From Rachycentron canadum (Eukaryota; Chordata; Actinopteri; Carangiformes; Rachycentridae): a stretch of 64,000 nucleotides of DNA. The notes under the pieces were generated by a model that ran no database searches, was not told where the DNA came from, and worked only from the letters and a program-made list of their open reading frames with translations. Each line of letters begins with the position of its first letter. Position 1 is the first letter of the stretch. The translations under genes were made by a program, and so were the position numbers. Below are positions 23,001 to 36,200 of the stretch, piece after piece. The stretch covers positions 18,199,290 to 18,263,289 of the forward strand of contig CM076663.1 of assembly GCA_038496675.1 (NCBI GenBank), written 5' to 3'.

Positions 23001-26000
23001 ATCTTTAATGCAACATCAAACTGAACTAATGCTCCAGCTGTGAAATAGTGGGAAGACCAATCAGTCCCAGAGGAGAGAAGTGCTGTGTCAGCAGTAATGA
23101 AGCTGCTGCACCAGATGTGTCTGTGGTTGTTATCGACACAGCACTGATCATGATGATATTGCATCATCGGCTGTAGCATCCTGGGGGGATTATGCTTAAC
23201 AGAATAATGACGTGTCGATCCACAGCATAGCCCGTTTAGTCCACTTTACAGAGAGACAGGGAGAGAAGAGAGAGCGAAGGGAGAGAGGAGCGATTGACCA
23301 TTAACAAGTAATAAGTACTGTTTCTTCTGTCAGCTGTTCAGGGAAGTGAAGCCAGCTCTTGCCACTGCTGCATGTGGCTTTGAAAGATGAGCGCACTCAT
23401 CAAAACCAACCAGGTTCATGTCTCTGGCTGAGCTAAAAACTGCAATGTATGGAAGAAGGAGATATTGGCAAAAGGTTTTATGATGCAGTATCTCAGTAGA
23501 AAAGAACTGTTTTTTTGACAGCACTATGTTCTTAGGTTCCTCCCTTAATGGTAACTACAGCATCTGGGAATTGCTCAGCAAATGGATCCTTACTGTCCAG
23601 AGCAAATGAAAAAATATGGCAGAGAGGAAATCTTCTCTATTTCAGCACATTCAGAGACGCCCTATTGTAACATCATGCGACTTTATGTCAGTGCTGAAAT
23701 TTATGGTTGGTTTTTCTCATACCCATTGTGATTAAATGTTATATTTAATCACTTGAAATGCTGAAGAAACAATCATCTGCATTCCTCTTCATAATACTGA
23801 TATGCAAATAATCAATTACAACAATTAAGTGAACAGGAGACAGCAGGAAATCGAGACTAAGCTTTGACGGAACTTTCTGTAATGTTCTTTATAACTTTTT
23901 TCTATTTCCCAAAAATGACCAAACTTTATCCTATGTAACATAAAAAAAAAGCATGTATCATATAGGCACATGGAGCCCTGAGCAGGAAGTTGCCGGTCCG
24001 ACTCCTGTCTTGATGCACTATTTACTGTATGCCAATCCTCCAACTCTCTATCCTCGTCTCTATCCAATGTCTCTGTCAAAAAAATTAAAGGTATAAAATG
24101 ACCCAGAAATAACTAAAAACACACACAACAACAAAAAAGCACAGCACAGTCCTATTCTTGAGCAGCACAAAACAGTTGCTGATTTTATATAATGCAATGG
24201 GCACATCTTTGATATCCCGATTTTCATCCATCCATTATCTATACTGCTGGAGCCAATCCCAGCTGACATTGGGTGAGGGCGACAGGCAACCGCTCCCGCC
24301 TACGGGCAATTTGAAATCACCAATTAATCCCATGTGCATGACTTTAGCCTGTGGGAGGAAGCCAGAGTACCTGGAAGGAACCCACAGGGAGAACATGCAA
24401 GGTCCACACAGAAAGAACTCGGGCCTGAGTTTGAACCTAGACTGCGTGAGGCGACACTGCTAACCACTGTACCACCATGCTGATTTCTTCATTCTTTTTT
24501 TTACCAGTTTTTGAGGGATGAGGAGATGGGATGGGAGAAGACTGTATGGTTCTCGTCATTACTCACTGTAGGGGTCAATGCTGTGTGAATGCAAGTCTGT
24601 AAGGGCACTCAAGAAGTTAGCTTAAGTTGTTAAGTGTTAAGTGTGAGCTGCTCCATCACTTAATCTTGTGGGGGCATGTGGTGTCAACTGCTCTAAAGAG
24701 GCTAATATTTCAGATTGGTCTCATCAATATTCAGCTTCTCCTCTAATCCCTCCTTCCTCAAGGCACTGGAAATGTATACCAGATAGACTTGAAACAAACT
24801 GGAGCAGATGTATTGAGAATTTGAAAACCCCATTTTGCCAACAAGATGGTTTGCTCAGGGCATTTTACCTGGTACACACAACTACCCAGGAAACACAGAG
24901 CACAACAGTGTCAGATGGAAGATGCTTCTCAGATATTTAAGTGGAATAATTTGGATCAACACCCAAACATAACCTCAGATTTTTATGTGGATCTCTGTAA
25001 TGATAATAATTAATACTAATCAGAGAATCATACAGCTGAAGGACAAGTGCAGGTCTCAATCTCAATAGAGGAGTAAAATTCAGAGAGCAGGTCTTTTTAC
25101 TCAAGACATCTCTCTTGACTGGTGATATTTAGCAGAACTATACAGGGTCTATAAGCACCGCTCAACTTCACTCAGTTTTAAGTGACTCTTAAAAGCTCAA
25201 ATCTCCAAGTCAGGTTGAAAGATGAAATGGTTTACTGCTGTGTCTAAAATTAGATTTCCCTGGATGTTTTTCAGAGTTGAAGCTGAGTTTCGCTTCTAAA
25301 TAGAGAAAGGTAATATCAGTTCATATTTTCACAAGCTGTCTGACCAAAGAGTGGGTGAATCCAACCCAGAAACTGCATCAGTTCAAATGGGCTGTGCTGA
25401 AAACATCAATAACTTCACCTCGGAAAAAAACATGAAACATTCCATCAATGAAACATCACTGATGCCGACATTTTAATTGTTTATTAGATTTCACATTTAT
25501 GTAACATTGCTCAGTTTGACGTCATTCTTGTGTGGATGGTATGGCTTTAATTTATTGACACACCTGCTAGTGTGGATTTAAGGCAGCTGTTTGTGCAAAG
25601 CCTGATGCTTTACATTCTTAATATCATAGCTCAGTGTTTGGTTATTTGCAGATAAAACAGGGCAACTCCTACCCACTATTCCCTGCTGCCATGACCGAGC
25701 AATACATGAAAGCCTTGCTGCTCCCAACAACACATCTCTGACCAGCCACAAACTCCCTCCAATAACAGTTAATTCACACATAAGTTCTTCTATAGGCTCA
25801 AATTTCTCCTCAGTGCTGTTTTACGTTTCTAACATTTGGCAGCGATCGTGTCTTTCTCTCCCTTCCCTCTTGGTGCTGTCCAAGGTCATGACACTTTTTC
25901 TCTAAATGACCCAGCTGACCACACAGCTGATCAAAGTGCTGTACAACACCAGGAAAGCACAAGCACACAGAGAGTCAGGAAGACCAAACATAACAAAGAC

Positions 26001-29000
26001 AAGCCAACAGACCAAGACGAGGGGGACAACTTAATTTGGCACAAAAACTAGAGAGAATAAAAATGTTTTCAGATGAGATTTGAAGGAGTCAGTGGATGGG
26101 GTAGATATGGTCTGACAGGAGCAGGCTATTCCTTAGTCTGGGGGCCATGAGGGACAAGCACAGTCATCTCTGCATTTAGGCTGAGTGTGGAGGATGTTGA
26201 AGAGGCCCATGTCCAGTGATCTGAAGAGGCTGGATGTAGTGTAGGAGGTCTGTGATGTAGGGGGGAGCTGAACCATTGATGGCTTAAAAAACAAGCCAGG
26301 GCATTTTACCTGGTACACACAACTACCCAGGAAACACAGAGCCCAACAGTGTCAGATGGATCTACAGATGTGTCAGATGGAAGAAACTCATATCTATACA
26401 TCTATTCTAAAATGAATTGGGACCCAATGGAGTGAAGCCAGAACAGGGGTGATCTGAACCCTGCCCCAATGAAGGAACCAGTTAGGAGCCACAGCCTTCT
26501 GTTACAGGAGAGACGAGAACGACTGGGTGATTCCAGCATACAGTGAGTTACAGTAGTTGAGCCTTGAGGGTATAAAGGCTATAGAATGGTGTCATCATTA
26601 GGTTCCTAAAGTCCCTTGGTCAAAATTACCAGACCCACTGACATCAGGGTTTTGTTTGCAATGTAAAAGACTACAGTTGGTATTCAGGCCAGGGTCAAAT
26701 GATTCAATAGGAGACATGGGTAATTATCAGCTCTGGCTCCAATTGGCATTCATGTTAACACACCATTTGGGCAAATCGTCACCTCTTTTGCTATATCGCC
26801 TCTCAGAGCACAGACACACACCTGTTACCTGTCCAGCATGGTGCTGTTAAATCAGAAACACTGCAATTTCACCTTCTTTTGAGAGTGAGCTAAAGCTCTG
26901 AAATAACAATCACATTAAAACACACAAAACACTGATCAAAGCATGTCATGGAGACTCCAACTCTATTTCAGGAGCACAAAGCCAGAGATGAGACGTGACA
27001 GAAACGTCATATCAGTTTCTACAACGGCTCATAGATCACCCTCTCCACTGCTCCACTGCTACTTACAGTTGCTTGTCCTCTGCCCAGACACAAAGGCAAA
27101 CTCGTTGGCAGTAGAAAAGGGGTTGCATTTATAAAACCTACATATACCCTGGGTAACTTTGGTGCAAAAAGTGCATTGCAGTACAGCCTGACTCAATAAA
27201 GAAGCAGATGATGCCTCCAAAGGAATATTTATCCAAATACTGGCATATTTCCTTAGAATATTAACAAATGCCTCTTTGACCATTTAGCAATTTATTGGCA
27301 ATATAAAGAATATCTCTCTCACATCATGGCAAAGTAGTGGATCACGTTTGTTTTATGAACCGATTGCTTGCTGACTGTAGCAGTGTATTTGATCACTTAG
27401 CCTGGTTCCAGACATCTGAAAAGCCACCCACATCTCAGATTCATATAGGTACGATGACTCCTACCAGGTGGATAAAAAGATTTTGCTTTGTGGGCATGAT
27501 CAAGGAGGGGGATGTCATCTTCCTATATATAGAAGCTTGTTAGGTACCTAATATCCAAAAAAAAGGGACAGAAAATACAGCGGTGAGGTTGATCGTTGTG
27601 AAAAACTTCAAGTAAAATGTTCTTTACAAAACTCCCAAAGAAACTACTGCAAGAGAAACCAAGTTCATGCAGAGACAGGGATTTTAAATGTCTACACCTA
27701 TCCACATTAAATGGAAGCAGTAGTGACTGACAGAGTATAAATATCTAGATATTTGGTTGATGAATAAACTCAGATTTCAGAATAGAACCAGCATAATTAA
27801 GGCTTTTTTTTTTATCAGTCTGACATTATGGTGATCATTTCTACATTCATGCTGCTACTTCCACTCTCAAACCTAGACTCAGTTCATTATCCTGTCATCA
27901 GATTCATTACTGGTGATCCCTATGAAACTAACCACTGCTTTCTGTATAACCTCTCTCGCGCAGAGCTGTGATAAATACTTGGACTTTTTCATCCATAAAA
28001 TTGTTATTGGAAATTTGCTGCCCTATATAACATCTGGACTGCACCACAGGATCCTACCAAACTAACTCTACTAACTGCTATGAGCTTAAAGTCCTGTGAA
28101 CTTGGAATATCTGCCTTTACTGCAACAAACTCAAGATTGTCATGCTCACTACCCATGCAAAATTCAACATGATGATATTAAACTACTTCACAAATGTCAT
28201 AGACTGCAAATAAAGATGGATATGGCCTCCATGATGTCACCCATAGGTTTCTGAAGAGCAGTTTTAAAGCTCAGAGTGGGCTGCTCCACTGTTGCCATCT
28301 TGGCAGTGTCTGACTAATCCAAAAAGTCAAGACTTTTGTGAATGCTGGTTTGCAGTAAACATTTGCTCATGCCCATGTCACTCAAAGCAGCACACCATCA
28401 ATTATACATAACTTTAAGCCTGAATAAAAGTTAAATGAGTGAGTTATATAAAATCTACTTCCATGCAGTTGACATGAAGGAGGACACAGATCAAAATTGT
28501 TTTTTGCACCAGACTGTAAACTGACTGCTGACTTTCTGCTGTAAAGTTGGAAATTTTAATGTGGGAGTCTATAGGGATTAACTAGCTTTTGGTGCCAGCC
28601 TCAAGTGGCCATTTCAGGAATTGCAGTTTCTTGCACTTGTTGGCTTAATGCTTTTACCGAGTCCTTTAGAACGCCATATTTCTATACATGTCCACATCAT
28701 TTCAAATGATGGAAACCTCAAATGGTCTTTGATGATGAAATAAATAAATGATAGGAGTGACAGTGATTTTGTGTCAACTTAAAATGGATGGATATGCCAC
28801 TTGCACCTTGGTTAGGGCAAAAAAAGCAAAATAGCCCCTAAAGAAAATCAACTCACATGAAGACTAAATGTCAAGCTAAATAATTGAAGTCAAAGAAAAT
28901 GGCAATGCTGTCTGATTATTAGGCTATTGATCAAACCTTAGGTTCGAGTGTTGGTTAAGTAATTAATGAGAGCCACTGTTTATGTCATATTTACACCCAT

Positions 29001-30239
29001 TTCCATTAAAACATCATCAAGATCAGATGGATTAAGGCACACTTGTTTTGCAGTTAGGTCTGACATCTCTGACTTTTTCTCTCTGGGAATCATATCTTTT
29101 TTGTAATGCTAATAATGATTAACATCATCTTTAATGTCAGGCCTGTTTGCCTACCAGCAGGTTGTTGGACATTATTTGCCAAATTATTATTCATTTGCTC
29201 TCAAAATGCTCAAAGCCAAGAACCATGGTATTCCTGAACACAGCCTTGTGCTTCAAGGTGCAGCCGGATCACGCAGCATGTAATAGCCAACTAACACTTT
29301 AAAGGTCAGTGGTGTTTCAGTCCAGTCTCATTTCTTCACATGCTCACTACTTCTCTGCTGTTACCACTGCTCCCCTTCTTAAGCCCGAGTATGTCTGTGC
29401 AGTTCCAGCCGACTGATAATCATGATGAGGAATGAACACTGCATACATTTTTATGAGCTGGGGACCGAATGAGGCAACAGATGAGATGAAGGCTCAGGGT
29501 CTCAGTTGTGGTTTTAAAGCTTGAGGCTTTGTGATTAACAGGATGAATACTAAAGTTGCACTCAATGTGGCACTGAGTGTGGAACGGTGCGGTACTTTGC
29601 CTGTTAGCTGCAGTTATCCTGGAACCACAGCTTACACTACCCACACCACCACTTTAATATGATGTGAACTGATGTTACCAAGATACCAAGAGAAATGCTG
29701 TCTAATATACTGTAAGTCTAGACATCAATTCTTGATTTTAGGAGTAAACTCACTGCAGGTTTCACTTTCTGCCAAACTGCCAACAACAATGAATGTTTTT
29801 TTGACTGACTGCCTGAGTCCCTATAAGTAAACGCACTAACGAAATCCCCACCATGTCCAGGAGCCCTTCACTGGTAAGATGAAGGAACACATAATGAGTA
29901 CTCAGACACGTTAAAGGAGAACGAACAATTACAACACTGTAAGTCTTCACATAGCAAGTTATGTTTTGTACAGTTAAAGCGTATTTGCATTTGGATGACT
30001 CACCTTTGGTTTAACTTTCAATAAAACAGTTTAGAGGTTTTATTATAATCTATAACAGCTTGTGTTTTTTTGGCCCCCAGTCTGAGTCATAAAATACCTG
30101 ATATTCACCGACACTGAGCCTGAGCCGATACTTTTAAATTTATTCAAATTGTGATGAAATATGTATCTGACACAATGAAATAACACCTGGACCAATTTAT
30201 TCTGACAAGGTTACTTAATAATACCTATATTGAAAAAAA

Positions 30240-30279
<40 letters not shown>

Positions 30280-33200
30280 TATTTACTTTAAATTACTGAT
30301 ATAAAAAATGAAAGTTTAAATGCAGAGTGTGACTCCTGAAATTAACCTGCAACAATCAGCATCACTGACACATGCATCACTCGGCTGGATTAAAAAACAC
30401 AGGAGTACAGACACTGGCTCCACAGAGGACTTTGACAAGACAACAGACATCTTTAATTAATGCTAATTTACTCATGAAATTAGCATTAGTTGGTGACAGC
30501 TATGATGTGCCGTGGGAGATGTTTGTCATTTTATCTGATGAAAGTGAGGGTCATTGTTGGCTAAAAACAATCAGCTACAAGCCTACATGAAGGTTTTGTA
30601 AACTGCTGTTTGCTAATGGCAATTAGTGACAGACTTTAGCGAATTCCTGTATTTTGCCAACCTCAGAGTCTCATCACTCACACAGACTCTGACTTCCACT
30701 TGGATGTACAGCAGAAAGCTGGAGAGCAACACTACAACACTAACAGGCTGAGGTGTGCAAAACACAGATTACAGTCAGGAAAGAAGTCGATACCCTTCCA
30801 CAAAAAATGTCTGGATCAGCCCAAATACCGATCCTTATATTATTTTGCAATATTTGACTGACTCGTGGATATGTAGCTGTATCTTCAGTTAAAAAAATTG
30901 TTGTTAATTCTGTGTTATATTAATTTCTTCAAATTCTATGTTTGGTAGAAATTCAACAGGCTAATTCAAGCAAAGCAGTCAAAGTAGTAATTCCAGCATT
31001 TATTCTAAAACTGAATTTATAGATGTGCATTGGAGTTATGACATAGCATCAGAGCCTAATCACATGGCCCCATAGCTACAATGTAGCCTGAATATGGCAT
31101 GGTGTTATAGCACAATACTCCCTGATCAGATATACAATACAGCTGTTTAGTGCTTCACTGGCATGAGCCACAGTTGTAGTCAGCCTGAACTACGATTCAA
31201 AACCTTTTCCATAGATATACATGGTGGGACTCTTGTTGACCCTTTAGTAGTGGAATTTAGTGGCAGTTTGAATGTACTTCAAAGGAGCTATTTATGTGTT
31301 TTGCTATTGCTCCGTAGCCAACATTAACATTAACAGCTTTACAAGACAAGAGGTTATAATACTCCTATATCACCTACATTGACTCAGTAACGGAAATTGA
31401 CTGGCCCCCTGAGCTAGCTAACATTTCTTCCACACTAGTAAGTATATAGCTGTTAATGCTAATACTGGCTATGTAGCAACGGCAAAACTTACAAATAGCT
31501 CCTTTAAGTGTCTGCACCATGCTCCTTTCCTTAATAAACCTGCCTGACTTTGCATTTAAATGATCAAGGCTGATTTAATTTCCTGCAGACAGAAACATTG
31601 ATTGCTACTGATGTTGGGGTTTCTGTTTTAATCTTGTTTCACTCCGTGCAGTTTGAAAAAAAAAAAGGAAAAAAAAAAAAAAATTCATTTGAATTCACGA
31701 CACAATATTGGACATTTGATGGATGGTCTTTGTTTCTTACAGTGCTCCGGTGACACACATTTGTAACCCAAGAAGCAATCAAGTTCCTGAACTCTATTGT
31801 GCTTTGTGTCACAGTAACAAATAGGTTCACTGAGCAAAGGACGTGTGATTGCAGAATGGGCTAGGCACACACATGAAAATGAAGCCTTAATTAGAAATTT
31901 TACTAACACTGAAGCTTTGAATGCCCTGCTCCTATTTGATATAATAATAGTGAGCAGGAGGACTTATGCAAAATCAAGCTTTCAGGACTTCTATTCAAGC
32001 CTCAGGGCACTGATTATAAACACAGTTTGCAGCTTACTTGTACTTAGTCAGAAGTTGTTGATGGGTAAGAGGCACTTGAAAGGCACATTTGGTCATTCAT
32101 GGGCCCCCAGGAACACATGATTACAGTAACGCTCTCACGGAGGAATGAAAAACTGCATTCTCCGAATCATGTAAACAGGTTTAAATCATCATCATTACTA
32201 GTTGCGAGGCAAACTCAGAAGACAACTGAAGCTGGAAAGCTGGCATGGGCTGTGTGGAAATCCCTGTTTAAAAGCCAATTTCAAACAGGGATTTTGAGTC
32301 ACAAATGTGATGTGCCTACCTATTACATCTGCGGGCTTTAAGATCCATCTTAATGAAGTTATTTGCAGGGGCTTACATCATCATGTAGAATATAAGCTTG
32401 ACTGATCCTCAATTCAGCAGAGTAAATATGAATGATGAGACAATCACACATCCAAGACAGCCTACTTCTTTTCAAATAAAATATGCTGGTGTGCCCATCG
32501 AGCCTAAAGACGTACTGAGAGAATGTAATTGCATATGATCATTCATTTTGCGTTCAGAGGAGATTTGAGTGATTTTAGTTTCTGAAAAACCTATAGTATT
32601 GTATTGTGATCAAATATGATGCACATATTTTATGAAATATGTATTCTGCACCTTAGTTTTACACTGATTGTTCCAGTGTAGCTAGGGTGACCTTTGGGCT
32701 CAGCACCATGCCTTCCAACCAAGCATGACTCCAAATGTGATGCTCAGGCTAGAATAAATAAAGAATTAGAATTAGCATATTTCTGTGGCATACTCATGCA
32801 GGAAACTATCCTGCTAATAACAGGGTTATAACCCTTGTCTTGGTACTGTCCCTGTCACCTGATAATTGAACTGGTAGACAATGCCATGCTGCTGTCACAG
32901 CGGGGACTGGCAAAGAAGATAAGTGCAGTAATGTGGCTTTATACAGGGGAAACATGTCATGGCAGGTTGATGAAGTCGTGCTGTGATAAATTAAGAGCCA
33001 AGCTAGAATAATGAGTGAAATTTACTTTTGGATATTTAAGCAGCACTTTGGTTACTCTCTTGATAAGATCTTTGAGTCAGTCACATCATTGTGAAGTCCT
33101 TTTGCCATCAATCTTAACACAGTCCTCATTTCACCCTGAATATCAGATGGAGATTGGCTCAGGCTCCTCAAAAGCATCTACATCTTTTTATTACTGTTTA

Positions 33201-36200
33201 TGTTGGGACCAGATTGTGATGTACTTTTAGGCTGTGCCTGAAATCAGTCCATTTTTGTCAGTACACAGTAACATACTTTTTTCATCTTACCCTGTTTTAT
33301 TGTGCAAATACATTGTATACAAACATTCCCACAACACAAGACTAGTTCGCTCAGTGATGACACAATATGATGACGAAAAATAAGTGTCTAGTGTATAGTT
33401 TCACTATAATGAATGTCTGTTAAATAAAAAGTAGTAAATGAATGACCAGGGGCCTCATTGATTTCTTTACTTGCCAAGAGGTGTCCAGTGGTTGAAAGCA
33501 ACACCAGTTTTCTCTATTGTGTCTTTTCTTCTACTGCAGTTAGCATGCTAATCAGCTAGCCTGTCCTGTTACTTTGCAACTCACTGTACTCTCCAATCAA
33601 CCCTGACAACATAGCGCCTTTAACTAGCACCTTTGAGACATATTAGTCATTTGTATTTGGGTATAGTAGCTTCTATCAGTTCACAGCTGTGATTTCAAGG
33701 CATGTGATACATATTTAATCAACGCTGGGTTAATAGAAGTATTGGATCAGATTCAGCAACAGCTGATGCCTTAATATTAAAGGACTCAGATCATATAGTT
33801 ACCATGGTCAAGGCTCTGGGTGCCTGTTTACACCAGGCTATAATGGTTCACATCAGTCTGCTGTAATTCAATTGACTGACTTTACCTTAGATGTATATTA
33901 ATCCTGATTTAATTCCTGCTGTTAGTGTAGCAACTTGAGAACAGCTTTCCATTTGATCACGTTATGCCACCTTAACTTTTCAGGACCATCTGTGCTGATC
34001 TGAATGCTTTTGTTTTTGCTGTTGTCGCTGCATCTTGTCTAATTTCCAACAGCTTTGCAGATGAATTTAGTCCAAAAATCTGTCACTACTTTCCCCAGAA
34101 TTAGCAATGTAAGATAACTGGCAGTGACTTGCAGTAACATTCAGGTGGTGGAGGATGTTACCAATACAATGTTTTCTATATGTAGGTCATTGAAGATTTT
34201 TAAATCTTTTAAATTATTTTTAGCTTTAAATGTAATGATTGCAATGCAATGGTTACCACTGCAAGAAAATGTAGGGTGTTCTCCCTGTGCCTGTGTGGGT
34301 TCCCTCTGGGTTCTCCGGCTTCCTCCCCCAAGACATATACAGTGCATTAGGTTAATTGGTGACTCTAAATTGCCTGTAGGTGTGAATGTGAGAATGAATG
34401 ATTGTTGTTTGTCTCTATATATCAGCCTGAATACTTATGTTGTTTTTCTTGATGAAATTAGCACTGACTATATTTTCAGAGATAATAATAGTCAGTGTAA
34501 CAGTGAATGTCAGGCAGCTATAGAAATATTACCATGTGGCAAATATTTGAAGTATTCATAGTATTTGAAGTATTCACAGTGAGTCATAGAGGCTACGTAT
34601 TCTTTGTCTTCATTGTGTTGCATTATTTATTTCAGTCTCATTTGTTTGCACAGTATTATTCATTGAAGTATTTATACATAATTATAGTTTGGTTGTGTTC
34701 CTAACCTTAATGTTCCACTTTCCATTACAATTAACTGATTTGATACCTGCATCTCCTGGGCCACTTTTATTTGTTATTTGGTCCAAATTGTTCTCTCTTA
34801 TCTTCTCTATGTGTCCAAGCTACAGGAGAGATGAAGTGTGATTCCACTATCTCTGTGTCTTCAACTCCATAAAGTTAGCTGCATTTTCACATTTACGAGA
34901 TAAAAGCATCGACTTTATGTCTAAAATGTACTTTTTTATCTGCAATCAGATAGAAACTGGAAATGGGTATGGTGTGTACTGAGTTTGAAGATAAGAGGCC
35001 TGAAAAATGTTAGTGTTTGTGTGCATTGGCCTGTCAATTAATATTTTTTAGAAGAACAAAAAACACAATTATATCCAATCTTAATAACTATAATGACTAA
35101 GTAGTGCATCAAACAACACATCCTTTATAAATTTTCATTATTCAAAAGGCACAGAGCTTATTTTTGTCGGTCAAAGGCAGATGCAAAGTCTCTTCTTATG
35201 AATCAAATCTATTTTACCACTCCAATCTGCTGAGCAAACAAGAGGCTTTAGCCTATAGGCCAATGCTGCTCAATATCCATAATAGTCTGTAAAGAAGGCT
35301 TTAGAGGATCTGGGTGAATTGCATTGTGGATATCTAAAAGGCACTAGTTTTCACTCTCTCCTTACTGCGATTTGACTGTTTTCCTCTTTTTGCATATTCC
35401 ACCCCTGCAGCCTTCAGCTCCATCTACAGATCAGTATTTATTCTGAGTCTTAACCAAACCTGCAAAAAGATGGCCAAGACTCAGATCTGTGATTTGTTCA
35501 GCCTGGGGATACTGCATGAACACTGAAGTCTAAAGTCTGAAAGAGAATTTTTTTTTCTTAGATTTTAAGGTCCAAATTAGCTTAATTGTATAATGAAGCC
35601 AACAATTTTGCAACAGATAGCACATCCACACCCCCCCAGAGAAAAATCTTGTCATGTTTTCCATCTTTTCCAATTCATTCTCCACAGAGCTGCAATTAGT
35701 GTGACAGATTATAGGGAGAGACAAACTCTTCTCTTGTTTCCTGCTGCCCTGAGGCATGGAATAAACATTTAAATACTCATACTACATTGTTTTCATCTGT
35801 TGCTTTGTTAAGATTATTTTTTTCAAATATTTATCGAGTGCTGAGACTAGCATGTGTGAAGTCAAACCTCCAACCATACCTCTGAGCTGAGTTCAGGCTG
35901 GGACACAGCAGAATGGACAGAGATGAGAGCACTGCACAAAAAGCAAAATGAAACCTCTGTCTGCCAGTGAACAAAGTAATTACAAGAAAAACATTATTCC
36001 ATGCATATAGCATGATGGATATAATGCAGCTGGTTTGATCACATATTTGTCTAAGGACAACTAACTAGAGCCTAGACCTTCTAACTAAGTGTGAATGAAG
36101 TGAAAACCAATTTCAGTTAGCTCCAGTCCCCAGGCCATCTAGGTGGGCAAGTGGTTAACAACCACAATCCAGGTTCAATTATTCATGAATGTAGGTCTCC

